Of a stretch of 64,000 bases of DNA, positions 50,538 through 60,226 are shown in pieces. The DNA is from Spiroplasma ixodetis Y32 (GTDB lineage: Bacteria; Bacillota_I; Bacilli_A; Mycoplasmatales; VBWQ01). The notes under the pieces were generated by a model. It did not search any database and was not told the origin of the DNA. It saw only the letters and a list, made by a program, of their open reading frames with translations. The stretch spans positions 1 through 64,000 of the forward strand of contig NZ_CP127040.1 in the NCBI RefSeq assembly GCF_030316605.1. The letters run 5' to 3'. The position numbers and the translations under genes are program-made. The stretch's first letter is position 1, and the number at the start of each line of letters is the position of its first letter.

Positions 50538-51581
50538 TTACGATTTAAAATATAAATTCCCTTTATTATTAGCAGTTTTTGTTCCTGCATAAACTGTACC
50601 ATTTACATTTACTAAACTATAAACCGAACCATTATCTTCTTTTCAACCAGATACTAATTCAAAAGTACCATCAGTTTTACTTTTAAATAATTTACCTTTA
50701 TTATCAGAAGTTAATGTTCCTGCATAAACTGTACCATTTACATTTACTAAACTCAAAACTTCACCATTAGTATCAGTTCAACCACCAACTTCACTAACTA
50801 CACCTGCACTAGAAATTTTAAATAATTTACCTTGTTCAGCAACAGTTCATGTTCCTGCATATACTGTACCATTTACATTTACTAAACTCAAAATCGCACC
50901 ATTATCTTTTTTTCAACCACCAACTTCACTAACTACACCCGCACTAGAAATTTTAAATAATTTACCTTTATTATCAGAAGTTAATGTTCCTGCATATACT
51001 GTACCATTTACATTTACTAAACTAAAAACCGCACCATTATCTTCTTTTCAACCAGATACTAATTCAAAAGTACCATCAGTTTTACTTTTAAATAATTTAC
51101 CTTGTTCAGCAGCAGCTCATGTTCCTGCATATACTGTACCATTAACATTTACTAAACTCAAAACCGAACCATTAGTATCTTTTCAACCAGATACTAATTC
51201 AAAAGCACCATCAGTTTTACTTTTAAATAATTTACCTTGACCAGGAGCATGAACTGTTCCTGCATATACTGTACCATTAACATTTACTAAACTCAAAACC
51301 GAACCATTATCTTTTTTTCAACCACCAACTTCACTAACTACACCCGCACTAGAAATTTTAAATAATTTACCTTTATTATCAGAAGTTAATGTTCCTGCAT
51401 ATAGTTTACCATTAACATTTACTAAATTTCTAATTTCGCCATTAGTATCAGTTCAACCATTAACTTTTTGAAATTCTGATGATACTGGTAATTTTCCGTG
51501 TTCTCAACCACATGCAATAATACTTGCACTTGCTGTTCCAGTTAAAAGCATTGCTCCTAGTATATTTAGTAATTTTCTCAT
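50538..51581 (-). CDS. repeat lipoprotein (paralogue 1)
   Basis: 347 aa. Signal peptide MRKLLNILGAMLLTGTASAS with lipobox SIIAC. The mature part is built of about seven repeats of 42-45 residues: W(K/T)(D/E)(D/T)NG(S/A/E)VLSLVNVNG, TVYAGTxxxxxxGKLFK, and alternately ISSAGVVSEVGG or SKTDGTFELVSG. The pattern (NG turn, YAGT strand, GKLFK strand) predicts a beta-propeller like the KSTDG proteins. RBS GAGGAGG. Trp at the start of each repeat is UGA. Surface protein of unknown target; near-twin at 51874. Confidence 0.8.
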
Positions 51582-51619
51582 ATCTTTTTTACCTCCTCAT
51601 AAATATTTACTAATTATTA

Positions 51620-51740
51620 TTTTACAATATTTCTGAAATAAGTTCTTCATATGCTTGTTTTTGACGTCAATAATAAGGATTTTTGTTCAGATACTATTTA
51701 AGTTATTCTCAATTGTTTTAAATGTTTCATAATAAGAAAT
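51620..51740 (-). pseudogene. parA 3'-end fragment
   Basis: Same segment as 50285-50404 but with a frameshifting indel (CTGAACAAAAATCC) before YYWRQKQAYEELISEIL. It lies directly upstream of the lipoprotein promoter/RBS region. Confidence 0.72.
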
Positions 51741-51797
51741 GGCTTTTCTCTCTTTATGTAATTTTTTAAGTTTATCACATAAACAGGAATAAAAACC
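51741..51797. repeat. degenerate solo IS1595-like palindrome
   Basis: GGCTTTTCTCTCTTTATG to GAATAAAAACC, twin of 50405-50461; part of a 1.34-kb tandem cassette. Confidence 0.65.
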
Positions 51798-51873
51798 AAA
51801 AATATACTTTTAATTTAAAATTAAAAGTAATATCAAGAGTTTTTTTGAAAATTAAAACAACCCTTTCCTTATC

Positions 51874-52917
51874 TTACGATTTAAAATATAAATTTCCTTT
51901 ATTATTAGCAGTTCTTGTTCCTGCATATAGTTTACCATTAACATTTACTAAATTTCTAATTTCGCCATTAGTATCAGTTCAATTAGTAATTTCACTAACT
52001 GTATCTGCACTAGTAATTTTAAATAATTTACCTTCACCAGGAGCAGTTCTTGTTCCTGCATAAACTGTACCATTTACATTTACTAAACTATAAACCGAAC
52101 CATTATCTTCTTTTCAACTAGATACTAATTCAAAAGTACCATCAGTTTTACTTTTAAATAATTTACCTTTATTATCAGAAGTTCATGTTCCTGCATAAAC
52201 TGTACCATTTACATTTACTAAACTCAAAACTTCACCATTACTATCAGTTCAACCACCAACTTTACTAACTACACCTGCACTAGAAATTTTAAATAATTTA
52301 CCTTGATCAGCAACAGTTCATGTTCCTGCATAAACTGTACCATTTACATTTACTAAACTCAAAACTTTACCATTATCTTTTTTTCAACCACTAACTTCAC
52401 TAACTACACCTGCACTAGAAATTTTAAATAATTTACCTTTATTATCAGAAGTTAATGTTCCTGCATATAGTGTACCATTTACATTTACTAAACTATAAAC
52501 TGTACCATTATTATGGTTTCAACCACCAACTTCACTAACTACACCTGCACTAGAAATTTTAAATAATTTACCTTGACCAGCAGCAGTTCATGTTCCTGCA
52601 TAAACTGTACCATTTACATTTACTAAACTAAAAACTTTACCATTATCTTCTTTTCAACCACCAACTTCACTAACTACACCTGCACTAGAAATTTTAAATA
52701 ATTTACCTTTATTATTAGAAGTTAATGTTCCTGCATATACTGTACCATTAACATTTACTAAACTAGCAATTTCACCATTAGTATCAGTTCAACCATTAAC
52801 TTTTTGAAATTCTGATGATACTGGTAATTTTCCGTGTTCTGAACCACATGCAATAACGCTTGTACTTGCTGTTCCAATTAAAGTAATTGCTCCTAGTATA
52901 TTTAGTAATTTTCTCAT
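51874..52917 (-). CDS. repeat lipoprotein (paralogue 2)
   Basis: 347 aa, same length and architecture as paralogue 1: MRKLLNILGAITLIGTASTS with lipobox SVIAC, then seven NVNG...TVYAGT...GKLFK repeats with a different order of the two alternating repeat ends. Sequence differences are concentrated at repeat positions, as expected from unequal recombination or gene conversion. Followed (upstream on this strand) by a parA 3' end. Confidence 0.8.
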
Positions 52918-52951
52918 ATCTTTTTTACCTCCTCATAAATATTTACTAATT

Positions 52952-53112
52952 ATTATTTTACAATATTTCTGGAATAAGTTCTTCATATGCTTGTTTTTGA
53001 CGTCAATAGTATTGACTGTCTTAAATACTACTTAAATTATTTTCATTTTTAATAAATGTATCAGAATGCTTAATATTAGTAGTTACTAAATAATTGCCAT
53101 ATTTTTTTTCTT
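52952..53112 (-). pseudogene. parA 3'-end fragment
   Basis: KKYGNYLVTTNIKHSDTFIK, NENNLSSI, a TAA, then YYWRQKQAYEELIPEIL stop. Slightly longer than the other two fragments and from a different parA variant. Adjoins a Nudix gene remnant on the other strand. Confidence 0.7.
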
Positions 53113-53118
53113 TTAGTC

Positions 53119-53619
53119 AATCTATTATTTACAGAATACAACCGATTATTTAAAAACAAACAGATTAGCAAATACAGTACGATCACGGGTGGTCTAGAAA
53201 ATAATAATCATTATCAAACAGTAATTAATGAAATGTTTGAAGAAACAGGTATTAATATTAAAAATTCAAAAGTAAAAATTCACTTTTTAGGAAAACATTA
53301 TGCAAATAAATCAAGTATTAAATTATGATAATTTTATGGCATTGATTTAACTAAATTCAATTTTGATTTAACAAAAACATACAAAAGTATTGGTGATAAT
53401 TCAGTTGGTGAAAAAGAAATTAGTGCAAGATTTGTTAATGAAAAGCCATTAAACAAATCAAATGATGCTTTTAGTTTAACTACACATAGCAAATTAACTT
53501 TAAAGAATTTGATTGGTTTTGATAATAACATAAATCAGAAATTAGATATGATTTTACAAATTTTAAATGAACAAAAAAATAGTAGTAATATACCAAATGA
53601 AAATAATTGAAAAGATTAG
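53119..53619 (+). pseudogene. Nudix hydrolase gene, 5'-truncated with nonsense codon
   Basis: Frame reads NLLFTEYNRLFKNKQISKYS, then the Nudix box GGLENNNHYQTVINEMFEETGI, which has NEMFEETG in place of the usual REUxEExG (Asn for Arg). TAA at 53329-53331 interrupts LW-FYGIDLTKF; the frame continues to ENNWKD and TAG at 53619. No start codon remains because of the junction with the parA fragment. Nudix enzymes hydrolyse nucleoside diphosphates linked to another group. Confidence 0.72.
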
Positions 53620-53639
53620 AGGTTTCATCATGAAATGTA

Positions 53640-53807
53640 ATGAATGTAGAAGGAGAGCAAGTTAAAGTATGAAAACTATGTTTTGGCAATACTTTTTATA
53701 AACATATTTGTACTAAACATTATATTGAAGAGGGATTATTGCTATTGAATATTAAAGAAATTCTAAAAGAAAAGTTAGGAGGTGAAAATAATGCAGTTAT
53801 CAAATAA
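53640..53807 (+). CDS. small protein with Cys/His residues
   Basis: 55 aa: MNVEGEQVKVWKLCFGNTFY, KHICTKHYIEEGLLLLNIKE, ILKEKLGGENNAVIK. One UGA=Trp. It overlaps the next gene by 17 bases and contains that gene's RBS (TTAGGAGGTG). The C/H pattern may bind a metal. Unknown function. Confidence 0.5.
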
Positions 53808-54102
53808 AGAGCAAGAACTTTTATGAACTTATCAAAACTGATTAGAGAAAAATAATTGAAATGATAAATGTAGTATTAATTTTATTGAACAAAATTCAAT
53901 TTTAGTTTTTCAAGTTTGAGATTTACAAGAAATTATTAGTGAAACAATTTGATTAAAAAATGACAATAAAGAATGAAAATTTTATATTAAAAATTTAGGT
54001 GAAAAATTTAATAAATCTTTTTCATTAAAAGAAATTTTAAAAATTGAAAAAGATTTCATTTTAAAAAGTTTTAATGAAAATCGAACTAGTAATTGCGCCT
54101 AA
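53791..54102 (+). CDS. hypothetical Trp-rich small protein
   Basis: 103 aa with seven UGA=Trp codons: MQLSNKEQELLWTYQNWLEK, NNWNDKCSINFIEQNSILVF, QVWDLQEIISETIWLK. RBS TAGGAGG is 7 bases upstream. No membrane segment and no family recognised. Confidence 0.6.
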
Positions 54103-55197
54103 AACAAGTATAATTTACTAGTATTATATGGAAATATAGAGAAAAAATAAAATAGGAGATAAAAGCATGAAAAAATAATAATATGGCTTGCTAGTTTTAT
54201 TTTAGTAACTTCAATAACACCAATAGTTAACCAATTCGTTTCAAATACTATTTTTAATAATCAAAAAGATGTTGTAAATTATTCAAATAAAATTTTTGAC
54301 AATCAAAATTCTAAAACCGAATTTATTGACCCACAACAAAAAGTTGAATTTAAAGAAGCACAATGTTATTTAAAACCAAAAGATAAAACTTTTGTAGGAA
54401 CACATAAAAATGGGTTATGAGAAAGTGTTAATGGTATAGATTTTATTCAAATTATTGATACTTCTTCTTGAGGTATAATTTCTATTGCAAAAGATAGTAA
54501 GGATAATATTTATTTTGGATCAATTACGAGTTGAAATTATCTTTCTCCTTCTCTTTATGGTTTATATGTTTTAAAAAAAGGAGAAAGTAAACCAATAAGA
54601 TGTTTAAATGATGATAGTAAACCATTTAATGTTATAACTATTGATAGTCACGATAACATGTATTTGGGTGCTTATCCTCCGTGGGTGGTGAAGTTGGAGC
54701 ATTTATTTTTAAAAATCTTGATTTTGATAACCCTATTGCGTTGAGAGATATAAAAGATTGAATATTATCTATTAACATTGATAAAAATAATAATGTTTAT
54801 TTTGGAGCACAATATGTAGATTATTTATGAGTTTTAAAAAGTGGTGCAACAAAATCTGAAAAGATTAGAGGTTTACCTGGTCAACCTAAAACATCAATTG
54901 AATCTATTAATTTTGATAGTGAAAACAATATGTATTTAGGTACAGAAAACGGTTTAATTAAATCAATTGATAAAGTTAACTTCATTTTAATAAAAACAAA
55001 ACAAAATCCAAATATTCCACATTCAGTTAATAAAGATGTTTTAATTGATAAAAATAATAATGTTTATTTTGGAGTTTTTGATGTTTTTGATGAATTATCA
55101 GAATTATATATGTTAGAAAATGGTACCCAAACACCAAAAAAAATATTTGAAAAAATTAAAAACAGTATTTTATGAATTGATATTGATAATAAAAATA

Positions 55198-56137
55198 CGA
55201 ACTTCTCCCCACATGTACTTGTGGAGGAAACAATGAAATTGAATGAGTTCAACAATGCTTTTCAAACAGAACAGGATTGTTTAAAATATATAGCAAGTTT
55301 GAAGAAAAACAAATGTATCATGTGTTCTTGAACAAGTTTGAATACTTCTAATTTAAGAAGAATAAGATGTTTGAAATGTCATCAAACATTTAGTATTCTT
55401 CATGGCACCATTTTTTACAAGTCACAAACACCTTTGAGATTTTGATTTTATCTCATCTTTAGATGAATAAACACCAAACATGGGATTACATCAACTGATG
55501 TTGCAAAAGAATTGGGTGTGACTTTGAAAACTGCTTGAAGAATGGGTCATGAAATCAGAAATCGTATTGCCAAACAAGAACATTAATTTATTGTTGAGGC
55601 ATAGTGCAAATGGATGAAATGTATCTTTCACATATGGGTTTTAAAAAACAAGGAAGATCTTTGATAAATAAAACATTAATTGTTGGGATTTATGAAAAAA
55701 CAACCAATAATTTAATTGTGAAAGTAATCAAAAACGCAAAAAGTAAAAATCTTTTGCAGTTTGCAAGAAACCATATTTCTTCAAAGTGTGATGTACATAC
55801 TGATTCTTGAAAAGGATATCGTGATTTCAAATCACTTTTCCCTAATCACAAAACAGTTAACCATCAAGATGGTTATGTTTCAAAAATTGGCGTAAATACC
55901 AATCAAATTGAATCAGTATGAAAACATATACGAAGAACATTTAAAACACATATCAAAGTTGCAAAACATCATGTTCATTTATATGCCAAAGAAGCTGCAT
56001 ATAAATTCAACAAGATACCTACTTTTGAAACTGTAATGCTATGTTTCATTTAAAAATGTGGGGAGAAGTCCGTAGATAGGCTTTTCTCAGCATTTATGTG
56101 ATAAAATTTAAAAATAGTACATAAAGGGAGAAAATCC
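55198..56137 (+). mobile_element. IS1595-like insertion sequence (copy I)
   Basis: 940 bp flanked by TAAAAATA (55190-55197, 56138-56145). Both termini carry a substitution (CGAACTT, AAAATCC), which may impair mobility. Confidence 0.92.
55233..56053 (+). pseudogene. IS1595-family transposase with stop and deletion (copy I)
   Basis: CAA to TAA at the KQEHQF segment (about 55584) and a missing G at GTTGAGGCATAG just before the first catalytic Asp. Confidence 0.85.
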
Positions 56138-56410
56138 TAAAAATATTATAACTATTAGCATTAATAATGAAATTAAAACTATAAAAGATAAGATTAATTG
56201 ATTATTAAAACAAGACTTAAGTCAAGAAATTAAAAATATTATTAAACAAATTAAAAATGAAAAAGATTTACAAAATTATATATTAAAAATCAAAGAAAAT
56301 TTAAGTTTAGAACTTGTATTAAAAATCAAAGAAAATAATATTATTTAAATAAATAATATGTAATTATTATTTATTTAATATTTAATTAATATTTATTTAT
56401 AATGTATTTA

Positions 56411-56433
56411 TTATTTAAGTATTAATTAAATAA
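56411..56433. repeat. operator-like palindrome before parA
   Basis: TTATTTAAGTATTAATTAAATAA, an imperfect palindrome repeated exactly at 57261-57283 before the partner gene. Related AT-rich stretches precede it from 56355. Confidence 0.6.
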
Positions 56434-56461
56434 TATTTATTTTAAAAAAAAGGAGGAAAAT

Positions 56462-57250
56462 ATGAGTAAAGTTTTATCATTTATAAATAATAAAGGTGGA
56501 GTATTAAAAACTACTTTAACAGTTAATTGTGCTTCATTATTGGCATTACAAGGATATAAAGTACTGATTATTGATATGGATGCACAAGGTAATGTTGGAT
56601 CTAGTTTTGGTCAAAATGTAGAAGCATTAAAATATACTATTTATGATGTTATTTTTAATAATGTAAATATTAATGATGTAATATTGCCAATATTAATTGA
56701 AAATGGAAAACTTCATCTTTTACCATCAAATTCAAAAATGTCTTTCTTTGACATTAATATTAATAAAAAATGAAATGTTGAAAATAAGCAATTTTATTCT
56801 CTAAAATTACTTATTGAACTTATAAAAAATGATTATGATTTTATTTTTATTGATAGTCCTCCTTCTATGGGTTTAACAATGATTAACATTTTATTTGCAG
56901 TCGATTGTATTATTATTCCTATGCAAGCAGAAGCCTATAGTTATCAAGGATTTAATCGTTTATTAAACTATATAGATGAAATTAAACAATATCATAAAAT
57001 TAATCCAAAAATATTAGGTGTATTACCTACATTAATAAATAAAAGAACGAAAATCCATTTACAAATGATAAAAACTATAAAAAATAATGTTGATAAAAAA
57101 GATATAAAAATTTTTGAAAATTTTATTCCTATTTCTATAAAACAAGCAGAGTTTATGGCAACCAAAAACTTGCCTTTGGTTTTTGAAAATAAAAAAACAC
57201 AACTCTTAGATATTTATAAAAATTTAGTTAATGAAATATTAAATAAATAA
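56462..57250 (+). CDS. parA: ParA/Soj-type partition ATPase with altered Walker A
   Basis: 262 aa, a different parA lineage from those at 1, 26 and 31 kb. The P-loop reads NNKGGVLKTTL where the family has KGGVGKTT; the Gly before the catalytic Lys is Leu. Other motifs are normal: IIDMDAQGNVGSS, DFIFIDSPPSMGLTM (Walker B), IIPMQAEAYSYQG. One UGA=Trp. RBS AGGAGG. The substitution would be expected to affect nucleotide binding unless it is a base error. Followed by a partner gene with the same upstream palindrome. Confidence 0.85.
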
Positions 57251-57260
57251 TATGTAATTA

Positions 57261-57283
57261 TTATTTAAGTATTAATTAAATAA
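57261..57283. repeat. operator-like palindrome before partner gene
   Basis: Exact second copy of the palindrome at 56411-56433, 27 bases before the next ATG. Candidate binding sites for the partner protein (operator/centromere). Confidence 0.6.
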
Positions 57284-57309
57284 TATTTATTTAAAAAAAG
57301 GAGGAAAAT

Positions 57310-57588
57310 ATGAAAGAAATTAATTTAAATTTGGATGCTTTTGAAATTTTAAAACCCAATAAACAAGAAAAAAATAACATTAAAAAAGATGAATTAAATA
57401 ACAACAGATTTAAAGAAAAAGTTTCTTTAAATATGATTAATAACGGCAATAAAAATAAAAATAAAATAATTAAAACATTTATCTTACCACAAGAAACCGT
57501 TGATAAAATTAATGACATCGCAAAAATTAAATCTACAACATATTCACAAGTAATAGTTGATTTAGTAAATTTGGTAAAATTTAATTAA
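57310..57588 (+). CDS. ParA partner, ribbon-helix-helix-like
   Basis: 92 aa. Charged N-terminus, then KIIKTFILPQETVDKINDIA, KIKSTTYSQVIVDLVNLVKF: a strand followed by two helices as in CopG/Arc-type DNA-binding proteins. RBS AGGAGG. Lies directly after parA with a repeated palindrome upstream. Likely centromere/operator-binding partner. Confidence 0.7.
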   Translation: MKEINLNLDAFEILKPNKQEKNNIKKDELNNNRFKEKVSLNMINNGNKNKNKIIKTFILPQETVDKINDIAKIKSTTYSQVIVDLVNLVKFN

Positions 57589-57611
57589 TAATAATTTTTG
57601 GAGGGGGTTAT

Positions 57612-57755
57612 ATGCAAATTATTAAAACAAAATGTTATTTATCATCATGTGAAAAAGAATATACACTTGACTCTTTATATAATAAAGATAAATTTATATA
57701 TTGCAGTGGGAAGTGCTATCAAAAAGCATTTAAACAACATAGTAACAAAATTTAA
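57612..57755 (+). CDS. small zinc-finger-like protein
   Basis: 47 aa: TKCYLSSCEKEY and FIYCSGKCYQKAF give C-x4-C and C-x3-C pairs like a small treble-clef/FCS finger. RBS GGAGGG. It sits between the parA partner and HU. Fragments of it are embedded in each tandem MreB-like unit (21162, 22607, 24050). Confidence 0.7.
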   Translation: MQIIKTKCYLSSCEKEYTLDSLYNKDKFIYCSGKCYQKAFKQHSNKI

Positions 57756-57784
57756 ACAAAAATAAAATTTTTGGAGGGATTATT

Positions 57785-58099
57785 ATGAATAAAAAAGAAT
57801 TAGTAAAAGCAATAAGTAATGAAATTAATTTGAGTCAAAAAGATGTTGAAAACTGCATTGATAAACTTGCAGAAATAATTATTGCTAAAAATTCAATTGG
57901 TGAATTTGTTGATATTTCAAATCTTGGAAAATTCATGATTGTTAAAAAAAATGCAAGAACAGTAAGAAATCCTAGAACTGGTCAAACTTTACACATGAGT
58001 GAACATTACTCACCGAAATTTCAACCAAAATCTATCTATAAACAAACAATTAAATCAGCAATTATTCAAAAAGAAACTGAGGTAAAAACCAATGTTTAA
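57785..58099 (+). CDS. HU-family DNA-binding protein
   Basis: 104 aa, third HU gene of the window, with conserved GEFVDISNLGKFMIVKKNAR and PKFQPKSIYKQTIKSAI. RBS TTGGAGGGA. Overlaps the small gene that follows by 8 bases. Confidence 0.92.
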   Translation: MNKKELVKAISNEINLSQKDVENCIDKLAEIIIAKNSIGEFVDISNLGKFMIVKKNARTVRNPRTGQTLHMSEHYSPKFQPKSIYKQTIKSAIIQKETEVKTNV

Positions 58100-58214
58100 T
58101 AAATTAAAAGAAAAATTTAAAAATAGAAAATGTAAAACTGGTTCATGTGAAAATAAACATAAACCAGTTGCAAAGTCAGAATTTGAAAATAAAAACGAAA
58201 CTGAACATAAATAA
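58092..58214 (+). CDS. small Cys protein downstream of HU
   Basis: 40 aa, MFNKLKEKFKNRKCKTGSCE, then NKHKPVAKSEFENKNETEHK. Overlaps HU. Twin of 27528-27650. Unknown function. Confidence 0.65.
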   Translation: MFNKLKEKFKNRKCKTGSCENKHKPVAKSEFENKNETEHK

Positions 58215-58219
58215 TTAAA

Positions 58220-58245
58220 TAAAGGTCATATATGACCTTTATTTA
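58220..58245 (+). terminator. terminator of HU/small-gene operon
   Basis: AAAGGTCATATATGACCTTT palindrome then ATTTAAAG; same hairpin as 27502-27523. Confidence 0.7.
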
Positions 58246-58289
58246 AAGACAAAACAGCAAGTTGTAAAAACCTGTTTAAAAATATATAT

Positions 58290-58345
58290 TAAATAAATAA
58301 GTGTTAAAATATACAATAAAAGTGTTATAATTAAATTGTTCTTAT
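58290..58345 (+). promoter_or_regulatory. orphan promoter
   Basis: AAAAGTGTTATAATTAAATTG; -10 TATAAT at 58327-58332, same as 17448 and 36687. The gene it served is missing; minus-strand sequence follows. Confidence 0.4.
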
Positions 58346-58412
58346 TTTATTAGATTTTTTGTGATTTACTACTAGATAGAACTTTGACTTTTACTTGTTG
58401 AAACTTCGCTAT

Positions 58413-58571
58413 TTACTTTTTTGATTTGTCTTTTTCAAATCCAAGAGCATTGGCAACCCTTTCTCGTCTTTCTCGTTCGTTTTTTTCTCCTCAAGCTTTG
58501 TTTGTTTCTCTAGCTCTTTTGTTATATCCATCTTTTTCGGCTTGACTTCAATCATTACATGATTTTCACAT
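58413..58571 (-). CDS. small charged protein
   Basis: 52 aa: MWKSCNDWSQAEKDGYNKRA, RETNKAWGEKNERERRERVA, NALGFEKDKSKK. Three UGA=Trp codons; RBS AGGAGAT. Its end GFEKDKSK and the adjacent frame (VNSEVSTSKSQSSI) match the C-terminus of the decayed protein at 16602-17342, so it may be a shortened, frameshifted relative. Confidence 0.45.
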
Positions 58572-58667
58572 ATTACATCTCCTTTTATTATTTTTGGATA
58601 TTTTTTTCTACCCTTAAAATACCCAAGAAAAGTATATATTTTTAAAACTAAAAATGGGGAAGAAATA

Positions 58668-58697
58668 AAAAATCACTATTTTTTCAAAATAGTGATT
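58668..58697 (-). terminator. hairpin terminator
   Basis: AAATCACTATTTT and AAAATAGTGATT form a 12-bp stem between the small gene and a decayed fragment on the minus strand. Confidence 0.55.
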
Positions 58698-58711
58698 CGA
58701 AATAAAATAAA

Positions 58712-58892
58712 CTATAACATAGGATTTGAATGATATATTGTACTTGTTGAAGGTTGTCGGTCTTGTTGATTTACTGCATTTCGAATAGATGAATCAAAAT
58801 TTTGATTATTTTTTGATTAAATATTTAGATTTTCAGAAATGTTATTTGGGTTATGATTTTATGTTACATTATTTATTAAATCATTTACTTTT
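58712..58892 (-). pseudogene. decayed C-terminal fragment
   Basis: Minus strand reads NHNPNNISENLNI, a stop, then SKNNQNFDSSIRNAVNQQDR and QPSTSTIYHSNPML. Two TAA codons interrupt it. The polar Ser/Asn-rich tail resembles the ends of the membrane proteins near 62.3 kb (NQSSTSGYNNRAFFA). Cut by IS3 copy 8. Confidence 0.4.
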
Positions 58893-58914
58893 GGAATGGC
58901 AACACTTTTTAGGA

Positions 58915-59712
58915 CTATTTTTTGGTAGACATTTGTGCTTGGTATTTGATGGGGGTTAAGTAGTTTAGAGTGCTGTGAATTCTTATGTTGTTATATCAGT
59001 TGATGTAATCAAATAATTCTAATTTTAATTGGATTAATGATGTAAAATTTCTATCATTAATAAATTCTGTCTTAAAAGTTTTGAAAGTTGCCTCAGCAAC
59101 AGCATTATCATAAGGACAGCCTTTTTTGTTTAAAGAACGATTAATATTGAATGCTAATAAAAGTTTATCAATCATTTTATTGTTAAATTCATTGCCGCGA
59201 TCACTATGAAATATTTCAATATCTTTTAAACAGTGATTTGATTGCATAAATGCTTGATTTACTAATGATGCATCTTTTTTAACTCCCAACACTATGCCAA
59301 TAATTTCGTGGTTAAATAGGTCAATTAATAAGCAAATATAGTTTCATTTACCATTAACTTGAACATAAGTTAAATCACTAACAATAACTTCATTTTTAAT
59401 TCTATTATTAAAGTTTCTATTAACAAGATTGGTTATTTGACTATCATTGACTTTATTATGATGATTTTTGAATGATAATTTAGTGTATTTTGATATTAAA
59501 TTATGATTATTCATAATTTCTTTAATTTTTCTGCGTGATAAATAAATTTCTTGGTTTGCTAGTATGACTTTTAATCTTCTTGTTCCATAAACTTCTTTAT
59601 TTTCTTTAAAAGCACTAATAACAGCTTGTTCATAAATATTATTTTGATTTTTTTCTTTTTTCTTTAAATTAAAATAATATGTTGATTTAGAGAGTTTTAA
59701 AAAACGACACAT
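58915..59712 (-). CDS. IS3-family transposase orfB (copy 8)
   Basis: 265 aa from MCRFLKLSKSTYYFNLKK, with the frame extending upstream to overlap orfA. HTH_21-like segment EVYGTRRLKVILANQEIYLS, then the rve core: Asp in VSDLTYV, Asp in FHSDRGNEF, Glu in NAVAEATFKTF. Two compensating indels near 59290 change IIGHSVGV to IIGIVLGV without loss of frame. The only complete orfB in the window. Confidence 0.88.
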
Positions 59713-59753
59713 TGTGCGAATTTTATATTTAGATTTATTTTTAAAAATAATTT

Positions 59754-60032
59754 CTATTTTCTGCCTATTATTAGTGCTGCTTGCTTTAAAATATCATTTA
59801 CCATTCGTAACTGTTTTAATTCTTTATTTGCTTGAATTAATTGTTTTTCTAAATCAGAAAGATTATCTTTAGTTTTAAAACTACCTGAATTAGTAAATTG
59901 CTTAATTCATTTATAAGTAACTACTCTTGTAACATTATACTCTTTAACAAGGCAAGATATTGATTTACCACTTTGATATAAAGCTACTATTTGCTTTTTA
60001 AATTCGTCGGTATATGAGTTAATATTGGTCAT
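59754..60032 (-). CDS. IS3-family orfA (copy 8)
   Basis: 92 aa, same HTH and coiled-coil organisation as copy 2. GGCAGAAAATAG end overlaps orfB in the -1 frame. RBS GAAAGGAA. Start set at MTNINSYTDEF; an upstream in-frame ATG in the IS end is not used. Confidence 0.85.
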
Positions 60033-60103
60033 AATTATAATTCCTTTCTTTTCACTAATTTGTTCACTTGTGTGTCCAATAAAGTGTAACCCATCCAGAT
60101 TTA

Positions 60104-60180
60104 TACTAAACATAAACATAATAAATTAGAAAATCATGTACTTTATAATAAAAAATCTGTTGAAGAAATTATTGAATAAT
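60104..60180 (+). pseudogene. C-terminal gene fragment
   Basis: YTKHKHNKLENHVLYNKKSV then EEIIE stop. Only 24 codons, cut by IS3 copy 8; family not recognised. Confidence 0.35.
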
Positions 60181-60226
60181 TTTTAAGAATTTATTATTTA
60201 TAATTCACTAATTGATATATTTATTG

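Larger units (their letters stand above)
54167..56348 (+). pseudogene. secreted propeller-type protein, frameshifted and disrupted by IS copy I
   Basis: The start ATGAAAAAATAA lacks one A; adding it gives MKKIIIWLASFILVTSITPI, a signal peptide. The repeats KTFVGTHKNGLWESVNGIDF, NIYFGS, MYLGTENGLIKSIDKVNF and NVYFGVFDVF match the propeller-type surface proteins. A second shift occurs at about 54680 (CCTCCGTGGGTGG). The IS interrupts after WIDIDNKN; beyond it the frame continues as a helical C-terminus (SQEIKNIIKQIKNEKDLQNY) to a TAA at 56348. Confidence 0.75.
58893..60096 (-). mobile_element. IS3-family element (copy 8, best preserved)
   Basis: Both ends present. The left leader lacks 13 bases (CTACGTAATTAGT) compared with other copies; copy 9 at 63238 shares a similar deletion. 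orfA and orfB are both open. Confidence 0.9.

Noticed and set aside
51845..52063. Plus-strand ORF MKIKTTLSLSYDLKYKF... with Pro/Val repeats
   Set aside because: Antisense of the repeat lipoprotein at 51874-52917; the repetitive pattern is inherited from that gene.
56350..56460. Possible iteron replication origin in AT repeats
   Set aside because: Only two clear palindrome copies and no Rep gene nearby; better described as operator-like repeats.
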